A DNA stretch of 15,992 bases from Candidatus Latescibacterota bacterium (lineage in GTDB: Bacteria > Latescibacterota > UBA2968 > UBA8231). The stretch covers positions 1-15,992 of the forward strand of contig JAJDTN010000063.1 of NCBI GenBank assembly GCA_022827165.1, in the 5' to 3' direction. How positions within the stretch are numbered: position 1 is the stretch's first letter; each line of letters begins with the position of its first letter. The position numbers and the translations under genes were made by a program. The notes beneath the pieces were generated by a model. That model saw only the letters and a program-made list of their open reading frames with translations, was not told the origin of the DNA and ran no database searches. Below are positions 1 through 6,996 of this stretch, piece by piece.

Positions 1-749
1 TTCAGCGGAGCGCCGCCCAGGGCATGACCCGCACGCAGCTGGAGATGGGCGGCAAGAACCCCGCGGTGATCCTGGCCGACGCCGAACTCGACATGGCGGC
101 GGATGCCGTCGTCAAGGCGGCCTACGCCTGCGCCGGCCAGTGGTGCACTTCCACGAGCCGCGCCATCGTCGAGCGCGAGGTCGCCGCGGCTTTCGCCGGC
201 AAGGTGCTGGAGCGCGTCCGGCGGATCCGCGTGGGAAAGGGGACGGAGAATGGGGTGGACATGGGGCCGGTATGCGGCACGGATCAGCTCGAGACCATCC
301 AGGGCTACATCGAAGTCGGCAGGGCGGAAGGGGCCTTCCTCGCCCATGGAGGCGAGCGCCTGACCGATGACGGACTCGACAGAGGGTGTTTCATCGCGCC
401 CACGGTCTTCACCGATGTGCAGCCGCAGATGCGCATCGCCCAGGAGGAGATCTTCGGCCCGGTGCTGTGCCTGATGGCAGCCGAGGACTACGAAGAGGCC
501 CTGGAGATCGCCAATGGCGTCGAGTTCGGCCTCGCGTCATCGATCTTCACGCGGGACATCGGCCGGGCCTTCCGGTTCCTGGAAGAGACCGACGTGGGGC
601 TGACCCACGTCAACATGATGACGGCCTACCGCGAGCCCCAGCTCTCCTTCGGCGGGGTGAAGGCGTCCGGCCACGGGATCCCGGAAGCGGGCGACACGGG
701 CATCGAGTTCTTCACCGAGCACAAGGTCGCCTTCATCAACTATCGCTGA
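1..749 (+). CDS. Aldehyde dehydrogenase, C-terminal half (5' end outside window)
   Basis: NAD(P)-dependent aldehyde dehydrogenase that oxidises an aldehyde to its acid. The reading frame is open from base 3, and the Met at base 24 lies inside the conserved core, so the gene starts upstream of the window. Counting from that Met, LEMGGKNP carries the general-base Glu (residue 7) and GQWCTSTSR carries the nucleophilic Cys (residue 41). QEEIFGPV follows, and the C-terminal part has FGGVKASG and GIEFFTEHK. That ending recalls 2-oxoglutarate-semialdehyde (2,5-dioxovalerate) dehydrogenases, the last step of non-phosphorylative pentose and uronate routes. The family is clear; the substrate is inference. 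The stop at 747-749 overlaps the tail of the convergent PhyH gene by 14 bases. Confidence 0.93.
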   Translation, partial: QRSAAQGMTRTQLEMGGKNPAVILADAELDMAADAVVKAAYACAGQWCTSTSRAIVEREVAAAFAGKVLERVRRIRVGKGTENGVDMGPVCGTDQLETIQGYIEVGRAEGAFLAHGGERLTDDGLDRGCFIAPTVFTDVQPQMRIAQEEIFGPVLCLMAAEDYEEALEIANGVEFGLASSIFTRDIGRAFRFLEETDVGLTHVNMMTAYREPQLSFGGVKASGHGIPEAGDTGIEFFTEHKVAFINYR

Positions 750-1524
750 TGGGCCGGTAGGCCGGGAAGACGCGGGGATAGGCGCGGCCCGTCGTCGTCT
801 GGCGGGTCGCCGCGTCGATGTAGCAGACGCTGAAGGCGCGGCGCGGCCGGTCGGTGCTGTTGGTCTCCGAGCGGTGCAAGGTCCAGTTGTGCAGGAGCAC
901 CACTTCGCCCTTCTCCATCTCCAGGTACAGCCGCTTCTCGTCCGGGGCGTGCAGCGCCCGCTCCTCCGCCGACAGTTGATCGCCCTTCTCGGGAATCATG
1001 GTGTGGTGCGAGCCGGGGATGATCTGCAGACAGCCGTTGGCAACGCGGGTGTCGTCGAGGGCGGTCCACACCGTGACCTTGGGGGGGATGCTCAGTTGCC
1101 AGCCGCCGGCGCCGTCCTGGTGCCAGTTGATCACCACGCCTCTCTCGGCGGGCTTGTTGAAAAACATGGCGCGGAAGACCGAGACCTCCGGGCCGACGAT
1201 CCTGGCGGTCAGGTCGCGGAAGAGCGGCTTCTGCATGTAGTCCAGGAACAGCGGGTCCTGCTCCAGATCCTGGATCTTGCGGTACTTCAGGGAGGAGCCC
1301 TTGAACTCCCTGGTCTGCCGCGAGAGCTCGGGATCGCCGGCCGAAGGGCACAGCTGCATGAGCATGCTGTCGTAGCACACTTCGCCGAGCATGATCTGGT
1401 CGATGCGCCGGCAGAGGGCGTCGATCTCGTCCCGGGGAGCGACGTGGCCGAGGCGCACGTAGCCCTGCTCGCGAAACCGGCCGAGCTCGGCGGCGCTCAA
1501 CTCGGGGGCGTGGAGAGCGGTCAT
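736..1524 (-). CDS. Phytanoyl-CoA dioxygenase (PhyH) family protein 1
   Basis: Predicted Fe(II)/2-oxoglutarate-dependent oxygenase of 262 residues, normal for PhyH-type enzymes, which hydroxylate or oxidatively demethylate small substrates. The iron triad is visible: WHQD gives His135 and Asp137, and LHNWTLHRSE gives distal His217. Arg228 is the likely 2-oxoglutarate anchor. The N-terminal FREQGYVRLGHV is the usual opening of the family. The frame is open further upstream, but the Met at 1524 is chosen because the longer version would run into the preceding SDR gene; it starts 11 bases after the SDR stop, so the two genes form one transcription unit. The C-terminus overlaps the convergent aldehyde dehydrogenase gene by 14 bases. 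Substrate unknown. Confidence 0.9.
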   Translation of the reverse strand: MTALHAPELSAAELGRFREQGYVRLGHVAPRDEIDALCRRIDQIMLGEVCYDSMLMQLCPSAGDPELSRQTREFKGSSLKYRKIQDLEQDPLFLDYMQKPLFRDLTARIVGPEVSVFRAMFFNKPAERGVVINWHQDGAGGWQLSIPPKVTVWTALDDTRVANGCLQIIPGSHHTMIPEKGDQLSAEERALHAPDEKRLYLEMEKGEVVLLHNWTLHRSETNSTDRPRRAFSVCYIDAATRQTTTGRAYPRVFPAYRPISDS

Positions 1525-1535
1525 GGCAGGCTGCC

Positions 1536-2321
1536 CTACTCCAGCAGAATGCCGCCGTCGAGGACGATGTTCTTCCCCGTCATCGACGGAGTCCTGCACA
1601 ACATCTCGAAGACGTAGAGCAGGTGCGCGGGAGGGACTTCCTGGTTCCACACCTTCATCAGGTTCTTGACCCCGTCGATCGCTTCGCGCGGCGTGTTGGA
1701 GATCATCTGGCCGCTGACGATGACCGGGCTGATGGAGTTGACGCGGATGCCGAACTCCTTGCCCGCCTGCACCGCATAGTTGCGGCTGAGCCCGAGGAGG
1801 GCCGCCTTGCTGCAGACATAGGGCGCCCCCACGTACAACCCGCCCACCAATGCGGCCAGGGAGACGATATTGATGATTTGCCGGTCGCCGCTGCCATGCT
1901 GCATCAGGCCCACCGCGCCCTGACTCATGAAGACCGCGCCTTTGGCGTTCACGTCGAGGACCCGGTCCCAGTTGTCCTCGGTCATGTCGAGGAGCTTCAC
2001 CTCGCTGAGGAGCCCGGCGTTGTTGATGAGCAGATCGAGGCTGTCGTAGCGTTCGGCGATCTCGGCGTAGAAGGACTTGATCTGTCCCACATCGCTGAGG
2101 TCAACGCGATGGGCGCTGTACTCGCCGCCATGGGACGCGACGGCCTCCTCGGTCTCCTCCTGCGAGGCGACATCCACCAGAATGGGAGTCCCGCCGCGCG
2201 AGGCGATGTAGGATGCAAAGAGTCTGCCAATCGTCCCGCCGGAGCCGGTGATGATGCAGCGCCGGCCCTCGAGGTACTCTTCCATCGTTACGTACTGCTC
2301 CACCCCCGTACTGCCATTCAT
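1536..2321 (-). CDS. Short-chain dehydrogenase/reductase (SDR)
   Basis: Classical SDR of 261 residues, predicted to oxidise or reduce a hydroxyl/carbonyl using NAD(H). The cofactor loop TGSGGTIG is at residues 25-32. An Asp at position 50, the end of the second strand, favours NAD over NADP. NNAG is at 100-103, and the catalytic tetrad is Asn125, Ser154, Tyr168 and Lys172 (YVCSK). The C-terminal VLDGG is also typical. The ATG at 2321 is preceded by AGGAG at about 11 bases; the Met at residue 13 is a possible alternative start. It is first in a two-gene unit with PhyH 1 and diverges from the Ldh2 gene. In sugar pathways such SDRs often oxidise an aldose or a 2-keto-3-deoxy acid; here that is inference. 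Confidence 0.93.
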   Translation of the reverse strand: MNGSTGVEQYVTMEEYLEGRRCIITGSGGTIGRLFASYIASRGGTPILVDVASQEETEEAVASHGGEYSAHRVDLSDVGQIKSFYAEIAERYDSLDLLINNAGLLSEVKLLDMTEDNWDRVLDVNAKGAVFMSQGAVGLMQHGSGDRQIINIVSLAALVGGLYVGAPYVCSKAALLGLSRNYAVQAGKEFGIRVNSISPVIVSGQMISNTPREAIDGVKNLMKVWNQEVPPAHLLYVFEMLCRTPSMTGKNIVLDGGILLE

Positions 2322-2359
2322 GACCTTAGTGTCTCCTGGTGCTCACCCGGTGCGAGCCG

Positions 2360-2375
2360 CTGCGCCTCGGCGCAG
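2360..2375. promoter_or_regulatory. Perfect 16-bp inverted repeat, possible operator
   Basis: CTGCGCC-TC-GGCGCAG is a perfect palindrome with 7-base arms and a 2-base centre. It lies 39 bases upstream of the SDR start codon and covers the transcription start predicted from the candidate minus-strand promoter, a place where a repressor would act. It could equally form a hairpin in the 5' leader. No regulator gene is in the window to pair it with. Confidence 0.35.
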
Positions 2376-2378
2376 GGC

Positions 2379-2407
2379 ATGAAAGGGCCCCCTCGGAGGG
2401 CGGTCAA
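2379..2407 (-). promoter_or_regulatory. Candidate promoter of the SDR-PhyH 1 unit
   Basis: On the minus strand TTGACC (2402-2407) matches five of six bases of the -35 consensus. It is followed after exactly 17 bases by TTTCAT (2379-2384), four of six for the -10 box. Transcription would begin near 2372. The -10 lacks the important A at its second position, so this is a moderate match. The same TCCCTTGACC ten-mer at the same spacing from TTTCGT lies upstream of the transporter gene at 11968-12000. Confidence 0.4.
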
Positions 2408-2429
2408 GGGACGGCCGCCCCGCCTTGAC
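2403..2429. promoter_or_regulatory. Inverted repeat made by two divergent -35-like boxes
   Basis: GTCAAGG (2403-2409) and CCTTGAC (2423-2429) are exact reverse complements separated by 13 bases. Each arm contains most of a TTGAC -35-like box, one facing the SDR unit and the other the Ldh2-RraA unit. The repeat can be read either as back-to-back promoters or as a binding site for a dimeric regulator controlling both units. Confidence 0.4.
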
Positions 2430-2453
2430 TGGGCGACGAGGAATCTCTTTATG
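2425..2453 (+). promoter_or_regulatory. Candidate promoter of the Ldh2-RraA unit
   Basis: TTGACT (2425-2430) matches five of six -35 positions. TTTATG follows after 17 bases (2448-2453) but matches only three of six -10 positions. The implied start near 2460 leaves a leader of about 35 bases. It shares the CCTTGAC-N18-TTT layout of the two minus-strand candidates but is the weakest of the three. Confidence 0.28.
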
Positions 2454-2480
2454 CATAGGCGCGAAACACACCCAACGAAT

Positions 2481-2486
2481 AGGGAG
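2481..2486 (+). promoter_or_regulatory. Ribosome binding site that selects a TTG start
   Basis: AGGGAG ends 8 bases before the TTG at 2495. There is no ATG or GTG at suitable spacing in this frame, so the site supports TTG initiation of the Ldh2-type gene. Confidence 0.6.
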
Positions 2487-2494
2487 CCGATCCA

Positions 2495-3571
2495 TTGACC
2501 GAGTCTACTCGCCCAACCATCCAGCCGGATGACCTGAAGGCGTTCTGCACCGCCGCCATGGTCAAGGCCGGTCTCAGCCAGGAGGACGCCGCGCTCAGCG
2601 CCCACGTCTTCGTCACCACCGACACGTGGGGAACCTTCACGCACGGTAGCCGGCAGATCCGCGGCCTGATGCAGAATGCGCGTCGAGGACGCCTGGTCGC
2701 CGCCGCAAGAGAGAAGGTCGTGGGCGAGGGCCCGTCCTGGGCCATCATCGACGCCTGCGACGGCATGCCGCCCGCCATCTCCTGCCGCGCCGTCGAGCTG
2801 GCCATGGCCAAGGCCCGCCAGAGCGGCATGTGCTACATCGGCATCCGGGGCAGCAGCCACTACGGCGCCGCCGGGTTCTACGCCAACATGATCGCCGAGA
2901 ACGACATGATCGGCCTGTCCATGTGCAACGTGGAACCCTGCATGACCGTGCCGGGTGGCAAGAGCCGGGTTCTGGGTACCAATCCGATCGCCTACGCCGC
3001 GCCCACCGGCACCGGCCGCACCGTCATGCTCGACATCGCCACCAGCGCGGTGGCGGCGACCAAGATCTTCGCCGCAAAAAACGAGGGGCGCAGCATTCCC
3101 GACACCTGGCTGGTGGACGAGGAGGGCGTCCCCACCACCGATCCCACCGAGTTTCCCGAGAAGGGGGCGCAGTTGCCCATGGCCGGCCACAAGGGGTACG
3201 GACTGGCCGTGCTGGTGGAGCTGCTGACGGCCACCCTCAGCGGAGCGGCGATGATGAGCGGCGTCCACAGCTGGGTGGCCGACACGGACGAGCCCTCGAA
3301 CCAGGGTCACGCCTTTGTCGCCATCGACGTGGGCGCCATGATGCCGCTGCAGGAGTTCCACGCCCGCATGGACGCCATGTGCAAGGAGATCAAGAGCGCT
3401 TCTCCAGCCAGGGGGGGGACGATCTTCCTGCCGGGCGAGATCGAGTGGAACCAGCGGGAGCAGGCCCTGGCCGAGGGTATCGTCATGCCCGAGGACGTCC
3501 TGATCAGCCTGCGGGGACTGGCCGAGGACAGCGGTCTCGACCCCGCGGACTTCCATCTGGACCTGGGCTGA
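2495..3571 (+). CDS. Ldh2-type malate/L-lactate/ureidoglycolate dehydrogenase family oxidoreductase
   Basis: NAD(P)-dependent 2-hydroxyacid/2-oxoacid oxidoreductase of the COG2055 fold, unrelated to Rossmann lactate dehydrogenases. It has 358 residues, the usual length. Recognisable blocks are THGSRQIRGLMQNARRG (His50), the GSSHYGAAG motif with His122 (the family's catalytic His region), GTNPIAYAAPTG from 161, and AGHKGYGLA around Lys233. Relatives reduce 2-oxo acids such as 2,3-diketogulonate or oxidise malate, sulfolactate or ureidoglycolate, so the substrate is open. It starts with TTG behind AGGGAG. Its TGA stop directly abuts the ATG of the RraA-like gene (zero spacing), implying translational coupling. 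A 2-oxo-acid reductase coupled to a pyruvate-type aldolase candidate suggests both act on one 2-oxo-acid intermediate. Confidence 0.92.
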   Translation: MTESTRPTIQPDDLKAFCTAAMVKAGLSQEDAALSAHVFVTTDTWGTFTHGSRQIRGLMQNARRGRLVAAAREKVVGEGPSWAIIDACDGMPPAISCRAVELAMAKARQSGMCYIGIRGSSHYGAAGFYANMIAENDMIGLSMCNVEPCMTVPGGKSRVLGTNPIAYAAPTGTGRTVMLDIATSAVAATKIFAAKNEGRSIPDTWLVDEEGVPTTDPTEFPEKGAQLPMAGHKGYGLAVLVELLTATLSGAAMMSGVHSWVADTDEPSNQGHAFVAIDVGAMMPLQEFHARMDAMCKEIKSASPARGGTIFLPGEIEWNQREQALAEGIVMPEDVLISLRGLAEDSGLDPADFHLDLG

Positions 3572-4456
3572 ATGTCCGATCGATTCTGCCCCCTCAACCT
3601 GACCCCCGACGAGCTGGTCGAGTACACGCCCGACTGGGAGGGCGAGCGCTCTGCCGACGGCCGCCCCAAGGTGCCGGACGAGATCCTCGAGCGGATGCAG
3701 GGCGTGACCATCACCCAGGCCTGGGGCGTCGTGGGCGGCGCGGGATACCAGCACCAGTACGAGGGGGGATGGCAGCAGACACATCCCGGCCAGACGCTGG
3801 TGGGCCGGGCCCTCACGGCGATGTACATGCCCAGGAGGCCGGCCGTGCGCGCGGTCATGGACGCCAAGGGGGCCGCCCACGGCTGCATCGGCGACCAGAT
3901 CTCCTGGCCCATCGACATGCTGGTGCCGGGTGACGTGTACGTGGCCGACATGTTCGGCAAGGTGGACCAGGGCCCCATCATCGGCGACAACCTGGCGACG
4001 GCGATCTACGCAAACTCCGGCAACGGGGTGGTCTTCGACGGGTCGGTGCGCGACCTCGAAGGGATCGAGGAGATGCCCGACTTCCCTTGCTTCGTCCGCG
4101 GGTGGCACCCCTCCTATGCGTCGCCGACGATCATGCTGACCGGCGTCAACACGGCCATCCGCATCGGACAGGCCACGGTCATGCCCGGGGACGTGGTGCT
4201 GGGCAAGCGCGAGGGTGTCGTCTTCATCCCGCCCCACTTGGCGGAAACGGTGGTGAAGACCTCCGAGCTGGTCCGCCTCCGGGACATGTTCGGGCAGCAG
4301 CGGCTGCGGGAAGGCAAGTACACCCCCGGCCAGGTCGACGACCGCTGGACGGAAGCGATGGAAGCGGACTTCTCCGAGTGGCTGGAGGACCACATGGACC
4401 AGCTGCCGGTCCCGAGGGAGGCGATCCAGGACCTGCTGAAGGAAAGGACCTGGTAG
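3572..4456 (+). CDS. RraA-like protein, possible HMG/CHA-type class II aldolase
   Basis: Member of the RraA/HMG-CHA aldolase family (COG0684), formerly mislabelled dimethylmenaquinone methyltransferase. Some members cleave 4-hydroxy-4-methyl-2-oxoglutarate-type acids to pyruvate plus a second oxo-acid; others bind RNase E. The core is present: GDVYVADMFGK (120-130), IIGDNLATA (137-144) and GVVFDGSVRD (152-161). Arg160-Asp161 corresponds to the pair that binds pyruvate and the divalent metal in characterised aldolases, which favours an enzyme over a pure RNase E inhibitor. At 294 residues it is longer than the usual 160-230, with an N-terminal extension of about 40 residues and a C-terminal tail of about 60. 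It starts on the base after the Ldh2 stop. It ends one base from the convergent dehydratase gene, with no terminator between them. Confidence 0.88.
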   Translation: MSDRFCPLNLTPDELVEYTPDWEGERSADGRPKVPDEILERMQGVTITQAWGVVGGAGYQHQYEGGWQQTHPGQTLVGRALTAMYMPRRPAVRAVMDAKGAAHGCIGDQISWPIDMLVPGDVYVADMFGKVDQGPIIGDNLATAIYANSGNGVVFDGSVRDLEGIEEMPDFPCFVRGWHPSYASPTIMLTGVNTAIRIGQATVMPGDVVLGKREGVVFIPPHLAETVVKTSELVRLRDMFGQQRLREGKYTPGQVDDRWTEAMEADFSEWLEDHMDQLPVPREAIQDLLKERTW

Positions 4457-4457
4457 G

Positions 4458-5603
4458 CTACCCGGCGCCGTCCCCGTCGAAGAACCCCAGGTCCTCGCGC
4501 GCGGCTCTGCGCGCCGCCTCCTCGTCGAGGGTGACCCCGAGACCGGGCCCGCGCGGCAGGGGGATGTGCCCGTCGACGATCAGGTCGCCCTCCACCGTCA
4601 GGCTGCTCCAGACCTCGTTGTCGAGGTGGTGGAACTCGAGGACCTGGAAGTTGGGGGAAGCGGCGCAGACGTGGGCCATCGCCATCGTGCCGATCGGTCC
4701 GCAGATGTTGTGGGGTGAGATCGGCATGTAGTAGATGTCGGCGAGATCGGCGATCCTCCGCCCCTCCGACAGGCCCCCCGCCTTGGCGAGATCCGGCGAG
4801 ATGATGTCCGTCGCCTGGGTCTCCACCAGCTCCCGGAACCCGTGCCGCGTGTAGAGGTTCTCCCCCGTGCAGATCGGCACCCGCGTCGCCGCCTTCACCT
4901 CTTTGAGGGCGGCCACGTTCTCCGCGGGGACCGGGTCTTCCAGCCACATCAGGTCCAGCTCCTCGAAGGCGTAGGCGACCTTGAGGATGTCGTGGGGCGC
5001 GTAGGCCCAGTGGGCGTCGATGAGCAGGTCCGTGTTCGGATGCAGCGCCTCCCGGATCGCCGTGACCACCTCGACGTGGAAGGCGATGTCGCGGTTGCTC
5101 ATGGTGCGGTTGTAGCGGTCGCGCCGGTCCGGGCGCGGATCGATGTCGAACTTGAGGGCGTCGAAGCCGCGGGCCTCCACCGCCTTGGCCTTGGCCGCCC
5201 ACGACCCGGGATCGTCGTCCTCGTCGCCGGCGTGGCAGTCGTTGTAGACGCGGATCGAGTCGCGCCAGGCGCCCCCGAGCAGTTGCCAGATCGGCACCCC
5301 GAGGGCCTGACCGGTGATGTCCCACAGGGCCATCTCGAGGCCGCTGATGGCGCTCATCACCGCCCCCTGGTAGTACCCCGACGCCGACATGGAGTCCTTC
5401 ATGTCGCGGAAGAGCCGGTCCACGTTGCGCGGGTCCTGACCGATGAGAGCGCGCCGGGTGAGGCGCTCGTCCACGGCGATGTGGTGGACGCCGGCTCCGT
5501 GGTAGGCCTCGCCGATGCCGGTGATCCCGTCGTCGGTGCGCACCTTCACCAGCACCCACGGCATCGGTTGCAGCAGGACCGCCCCGACGTCGACGATCTT
5601 CAT
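4458..5603 (-). CDS. Enolase-superfamily (MR/MLE) enzyme, galactonate-dehydratase-like acid-sugar dehydratase
   Basis: Predicted dehydratase converting an aldonic or uronic acid to a 2-keto-3-deoxy acid. It has 381 residues, close to E. coli D-galactonate dehydratase (DgoD). Metal ligands are Asp196, Glu222 (WLEDP) and Glu248 (TGEN). His198 in DAHW and His298 in SPHN occupy the places of the DgoD acid and base histidines; from memory, the DgoD residues D183, H185, E209, E235 and H285 all map with one constant offset of 13. Lys151-Phe-Asp153 stands where MR/MLE enzymes have KxK. ALWDITGQ and PIWQLLGG at 92-110 are also DgoD-like. The start at 5603 overlaps the amidohydrolase stop as ATGA, so the two are coupled. 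The exact sugar acid cannot be read from the sequence. Confidence 0.9.
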   Translation of the reverse strand: MKIVDVGAVLLQPMPWVLVKVRTDDGITGIGEAYHGAGVHHIAVDERLTRRALIGQDPRNVDRLFRDMKDSMSASGYYQGAVMSAISGLEMALWDITGQALGVPIWQLLGGAWRDSIRVYNDCHAGDEDDDPGSWAAKAKAVEARGFDALKFDIDPRPDRRDRYNRTMSNRDIAFHVEVVTAIREALHPNTDLLIDAHWAYAPHDILKVAYAFEELDLMWLEDPVPAENVAALKEVKAATRVPICTGENLYTRHGFRELVETQATDIISPDLAKAGGLSEGRRIADLADIYYMPISPHNICGPIGTMAMAHVCAASPNFQVLEFHHLDNEVWSSLTVEGDLIVDGHIPLPRGPGLGVTLDEEAARRAAREDLGFFDGDGAG

Positions 5604-6901
5604 CCCGCCATCGCCTTGCGGATCGCCGCGCGCGTGCCCTCCAGGTCGAAGCAGGCGCGCTGGTTCTCCTGCATGAGGCGGGTCGCCACGCCCATGGCCT
5701 GGGCCTCCGTCAACAGGCCGTCGCGCACCTCCGCCTCCAGGGCCCGCGTCAGCCATCGCCGCGCCTGCATGGCGTACGCCGCGGCGCTCGTCGGCCAGCC
5801 GGTATCGCCGCCGAAGCCGAAGAGCTTGTTCGCCGGCGCCGTGTGCAGGAAGCGGCGCACGAAATCGCAGGAGCTGAAGGGATCGATCGCCCAGGCCCAG
5901 CACAGGTCGACCCAGACGTTGCGGTAGTGCTTGGCCAGGGCCACCAACTCGTCGCAGTACGGATAGGCGATGTGCATCAGCACGAAGCGGGCCTCCGGGT
6001 ACTTCGCCAGCAGGCGGCAGAGGTTGCCCGCCGGGATCCGGTCCACCGGCATCCGGTCGTTGCCCGCGTAGTAGCCGGTGTGCAGCTTGAAGGGCAGGTC
6101 GTGCTCGGTGGCCAGCTCCACGCCCCGGGCCCAGCACCAGTCACCCAGACAGAGGCGGGTGCCCTCGTCCAGCCCGCTCTCCGGGTCCGGCTTCAGCGCC
6201 GCCTCCAAGGCGCGGGCGGCGTCGGCGTCGCTGCGCTCCTCCCACAGCAGGGTCCGGTTGTAGGCGTGCTGGGCCTTCACCGCGATGGCGCAGGGCCCGT
6301 GCTTTTCGAAGAGGCCCTCCATCGCCCGCCGCAGGGACGCCAGGTCCATCACCGTCACCCCCACCTCGGCCGCCACGGCCCCGAAGTCGATCGTCCCCGA
6401 GCAGAAGTTCGCCCAAGAGAGGTCGTACAGGAAGAAGTCCGGACCGGACGCATCCGGCTCGCAGAGCCAGCGGAAGTCGTCCACCTGCACGTGGTCGATA
6501 TTGGCGACATCTCGCAGCAGGTGAAGGCGCTGCCCCGGCTGGCGCAGCCCGTTCAGGGTCTCCTGGGCGCCGGCCAGACCGCCGGCGGTCAGCTCCGGCA
6601 GACCGTAGATCTCACTCGCGATGAGTCGCACGGCCTCGCCGTAGCCCGTGAACTGCGCCGCCTCCCAGGCTGGCCGGATTCCCTCGAAGCGGCCTTCCAC
6701 ATCCGGGTCCGTCGCGTCCATCAGCCGCGCCACCGCCTCCTCCGGGGCCCCGGCGCTGCGCAGATCGGCGGGCATGTAGTTCTCGAACAGATCGCGGAGG
6801 ATGTCCGGGCCGTCGTCGACCCAGTCGGGTTCCCTGCGCAGGTGCTCGTGGGTGTCGCTCAGCGGCGTCTCTTCGATGTGTTGCGCCAGGTCCGTGGGCA
6901 T
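5600..6901 (-). CDS. Amidohydrolase family protein (Amidohydro_2-like, metal-dependent TIM barrel)
   Basis: Metal-dependent hydrolase, or possibly isomerase, of the amidohydrolase superfamily, 433 residues from the chosen start. The first-strand motif DTHEHL supplies His18 and His20. Later ligands are His274 (KLHTGYYAGNDRMP), His310 (LMHIAYPY) and Asp366 (GFGGDTGWP), the usual H-x-H, H, H, D order. Length and the His-rich barrel also recall uronate isomerases, a less likely alternative. Upstream in-frame ATGs exist at 6916 and 6928, but the ATG at 6901 alone has a good ribosome site (GGAGAGGA, 5 bases away). It leads a two-gene unit, and its stop overlaps the dehydratase start as ATGA. That pairing suggests it makes the dehydratase substrate, for example by opening a lactone; this is inference. 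Confidence 0.86.
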   Translation of the reverse strand: MPTDLAQHIEETPLSDTHEHLRREPDWVDDGPDILRDLFENYMPADLRSAGAPEEAVARLMDATDPDVEGRFEGIRPAWEAAQFTGYGEAVRLIASEIYGLPELTAGGLAGAQETLNGLRQPGQRLHLLRDVANIDHVQVDDFRWLCEPDASGPDFFLYDLSWANFCSGTIDFGAVAAEVGVTVMDLASLRRAMEGLFEKHGPCAIAVKAQHAYNRTLLWEERSDADAARALEAALKPDPESGLDEGTRLCLGDWCWARGVELATEHDLPFKLHTGYYAGNDRMPVDRIPAGNLCRLLAKYPEARFVLMHIAYPYCDELVALAKHYRNVWVDLCWAWAIDPFSSCDFVRRFLHTAPANKLFGFGGDTGWPTSAAAYAMQARRWLTRALEAEVRDGLLTEAQAMGVATRLMQENQRACFDLEGTRAAIRKAMAG

Positions 6902-6906
6902 GCCTG

Positions 6907-6914
6907 TCCTCTCC
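6907..6914 (-). promoter_or_regulatory. Ribosome binding site deciding the amidohydrolase start
   Basis: GGAGAGGA on the minus strand ends 5 bases before the ATG at 6901. The upstream alternatives at 6916 and 6928 lack comparable purine runs, so the shorter protein is preferred. Confidence 0.6.
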
Positions 6915-6950
6915 ATCGGGGTGATCATGGTCCAGGTGCGGGAGCGAGAG

Positions 6951-6956
6951 TATAAT
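6951..6956 (+). promoter_or_regulatory. Consensus -10 box for the Gfo/Idh-PhyH 2 unit
   Basis: TATAAT is a perfect -10 hexamer, conspicuous in this GC-rich DNA, 40 bases upstream of the start codon at 6997. The implied leader is about 34 bases. At 17-base spacing the -35 position reads TGGTCC, a poor match, so an activator may be needed. The opposite strand reads TATACT across 6949-6954, five of six for a -10 facing the amidohydrolase unit, so one AT-rich island may serve both directions. Confidence 0.45.
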
Positions 6957-6985
6957 GCACGGCTGCAATCGCCATCGACGCCGCA

Positions 6986-6995
6986 AGGGAGGGAG
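6986..6995 (+). promoter_or_regulatory. Ribosome binding site of the Gfo/Idh gene
   Basis: AGGGAGGGAG sits immediately before the ATG at 6997. It decides against the longer in-frame start at 6955, which lies within the candidate promoter and would add 14 Arg- and Gly-rich residues before the Rossmann strand. Confidence 0.6.
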
Positions 6996-6996
6996 A

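Noticed and set aside
2390..2400. Small palindrome CCCTC-G-GAGGG
   Set aside because: Five-base arms of G/C are common in this composition, and it lies in the spacer of the candidate SDR promoter; it is not distinctive.
2318..4393. A 691-codon minus-strand frame opposite the Ldh2 and RraA-like genes
   Set aside because: The plus strand carries clear family motifs and start/stop coupling. The minus frame is His/Asp/Gly/Val-rich without motifs, as expected for an antisense frame in GC-rich DNA.
4114..6137. Long alternative minus-strand frames over the dehydratase and amidohydrolase
   Set aside because: They are Arg/Gly/Pro-rich shadows. The frames chosen carry metal-ligand motifs and an ATGA coupling.
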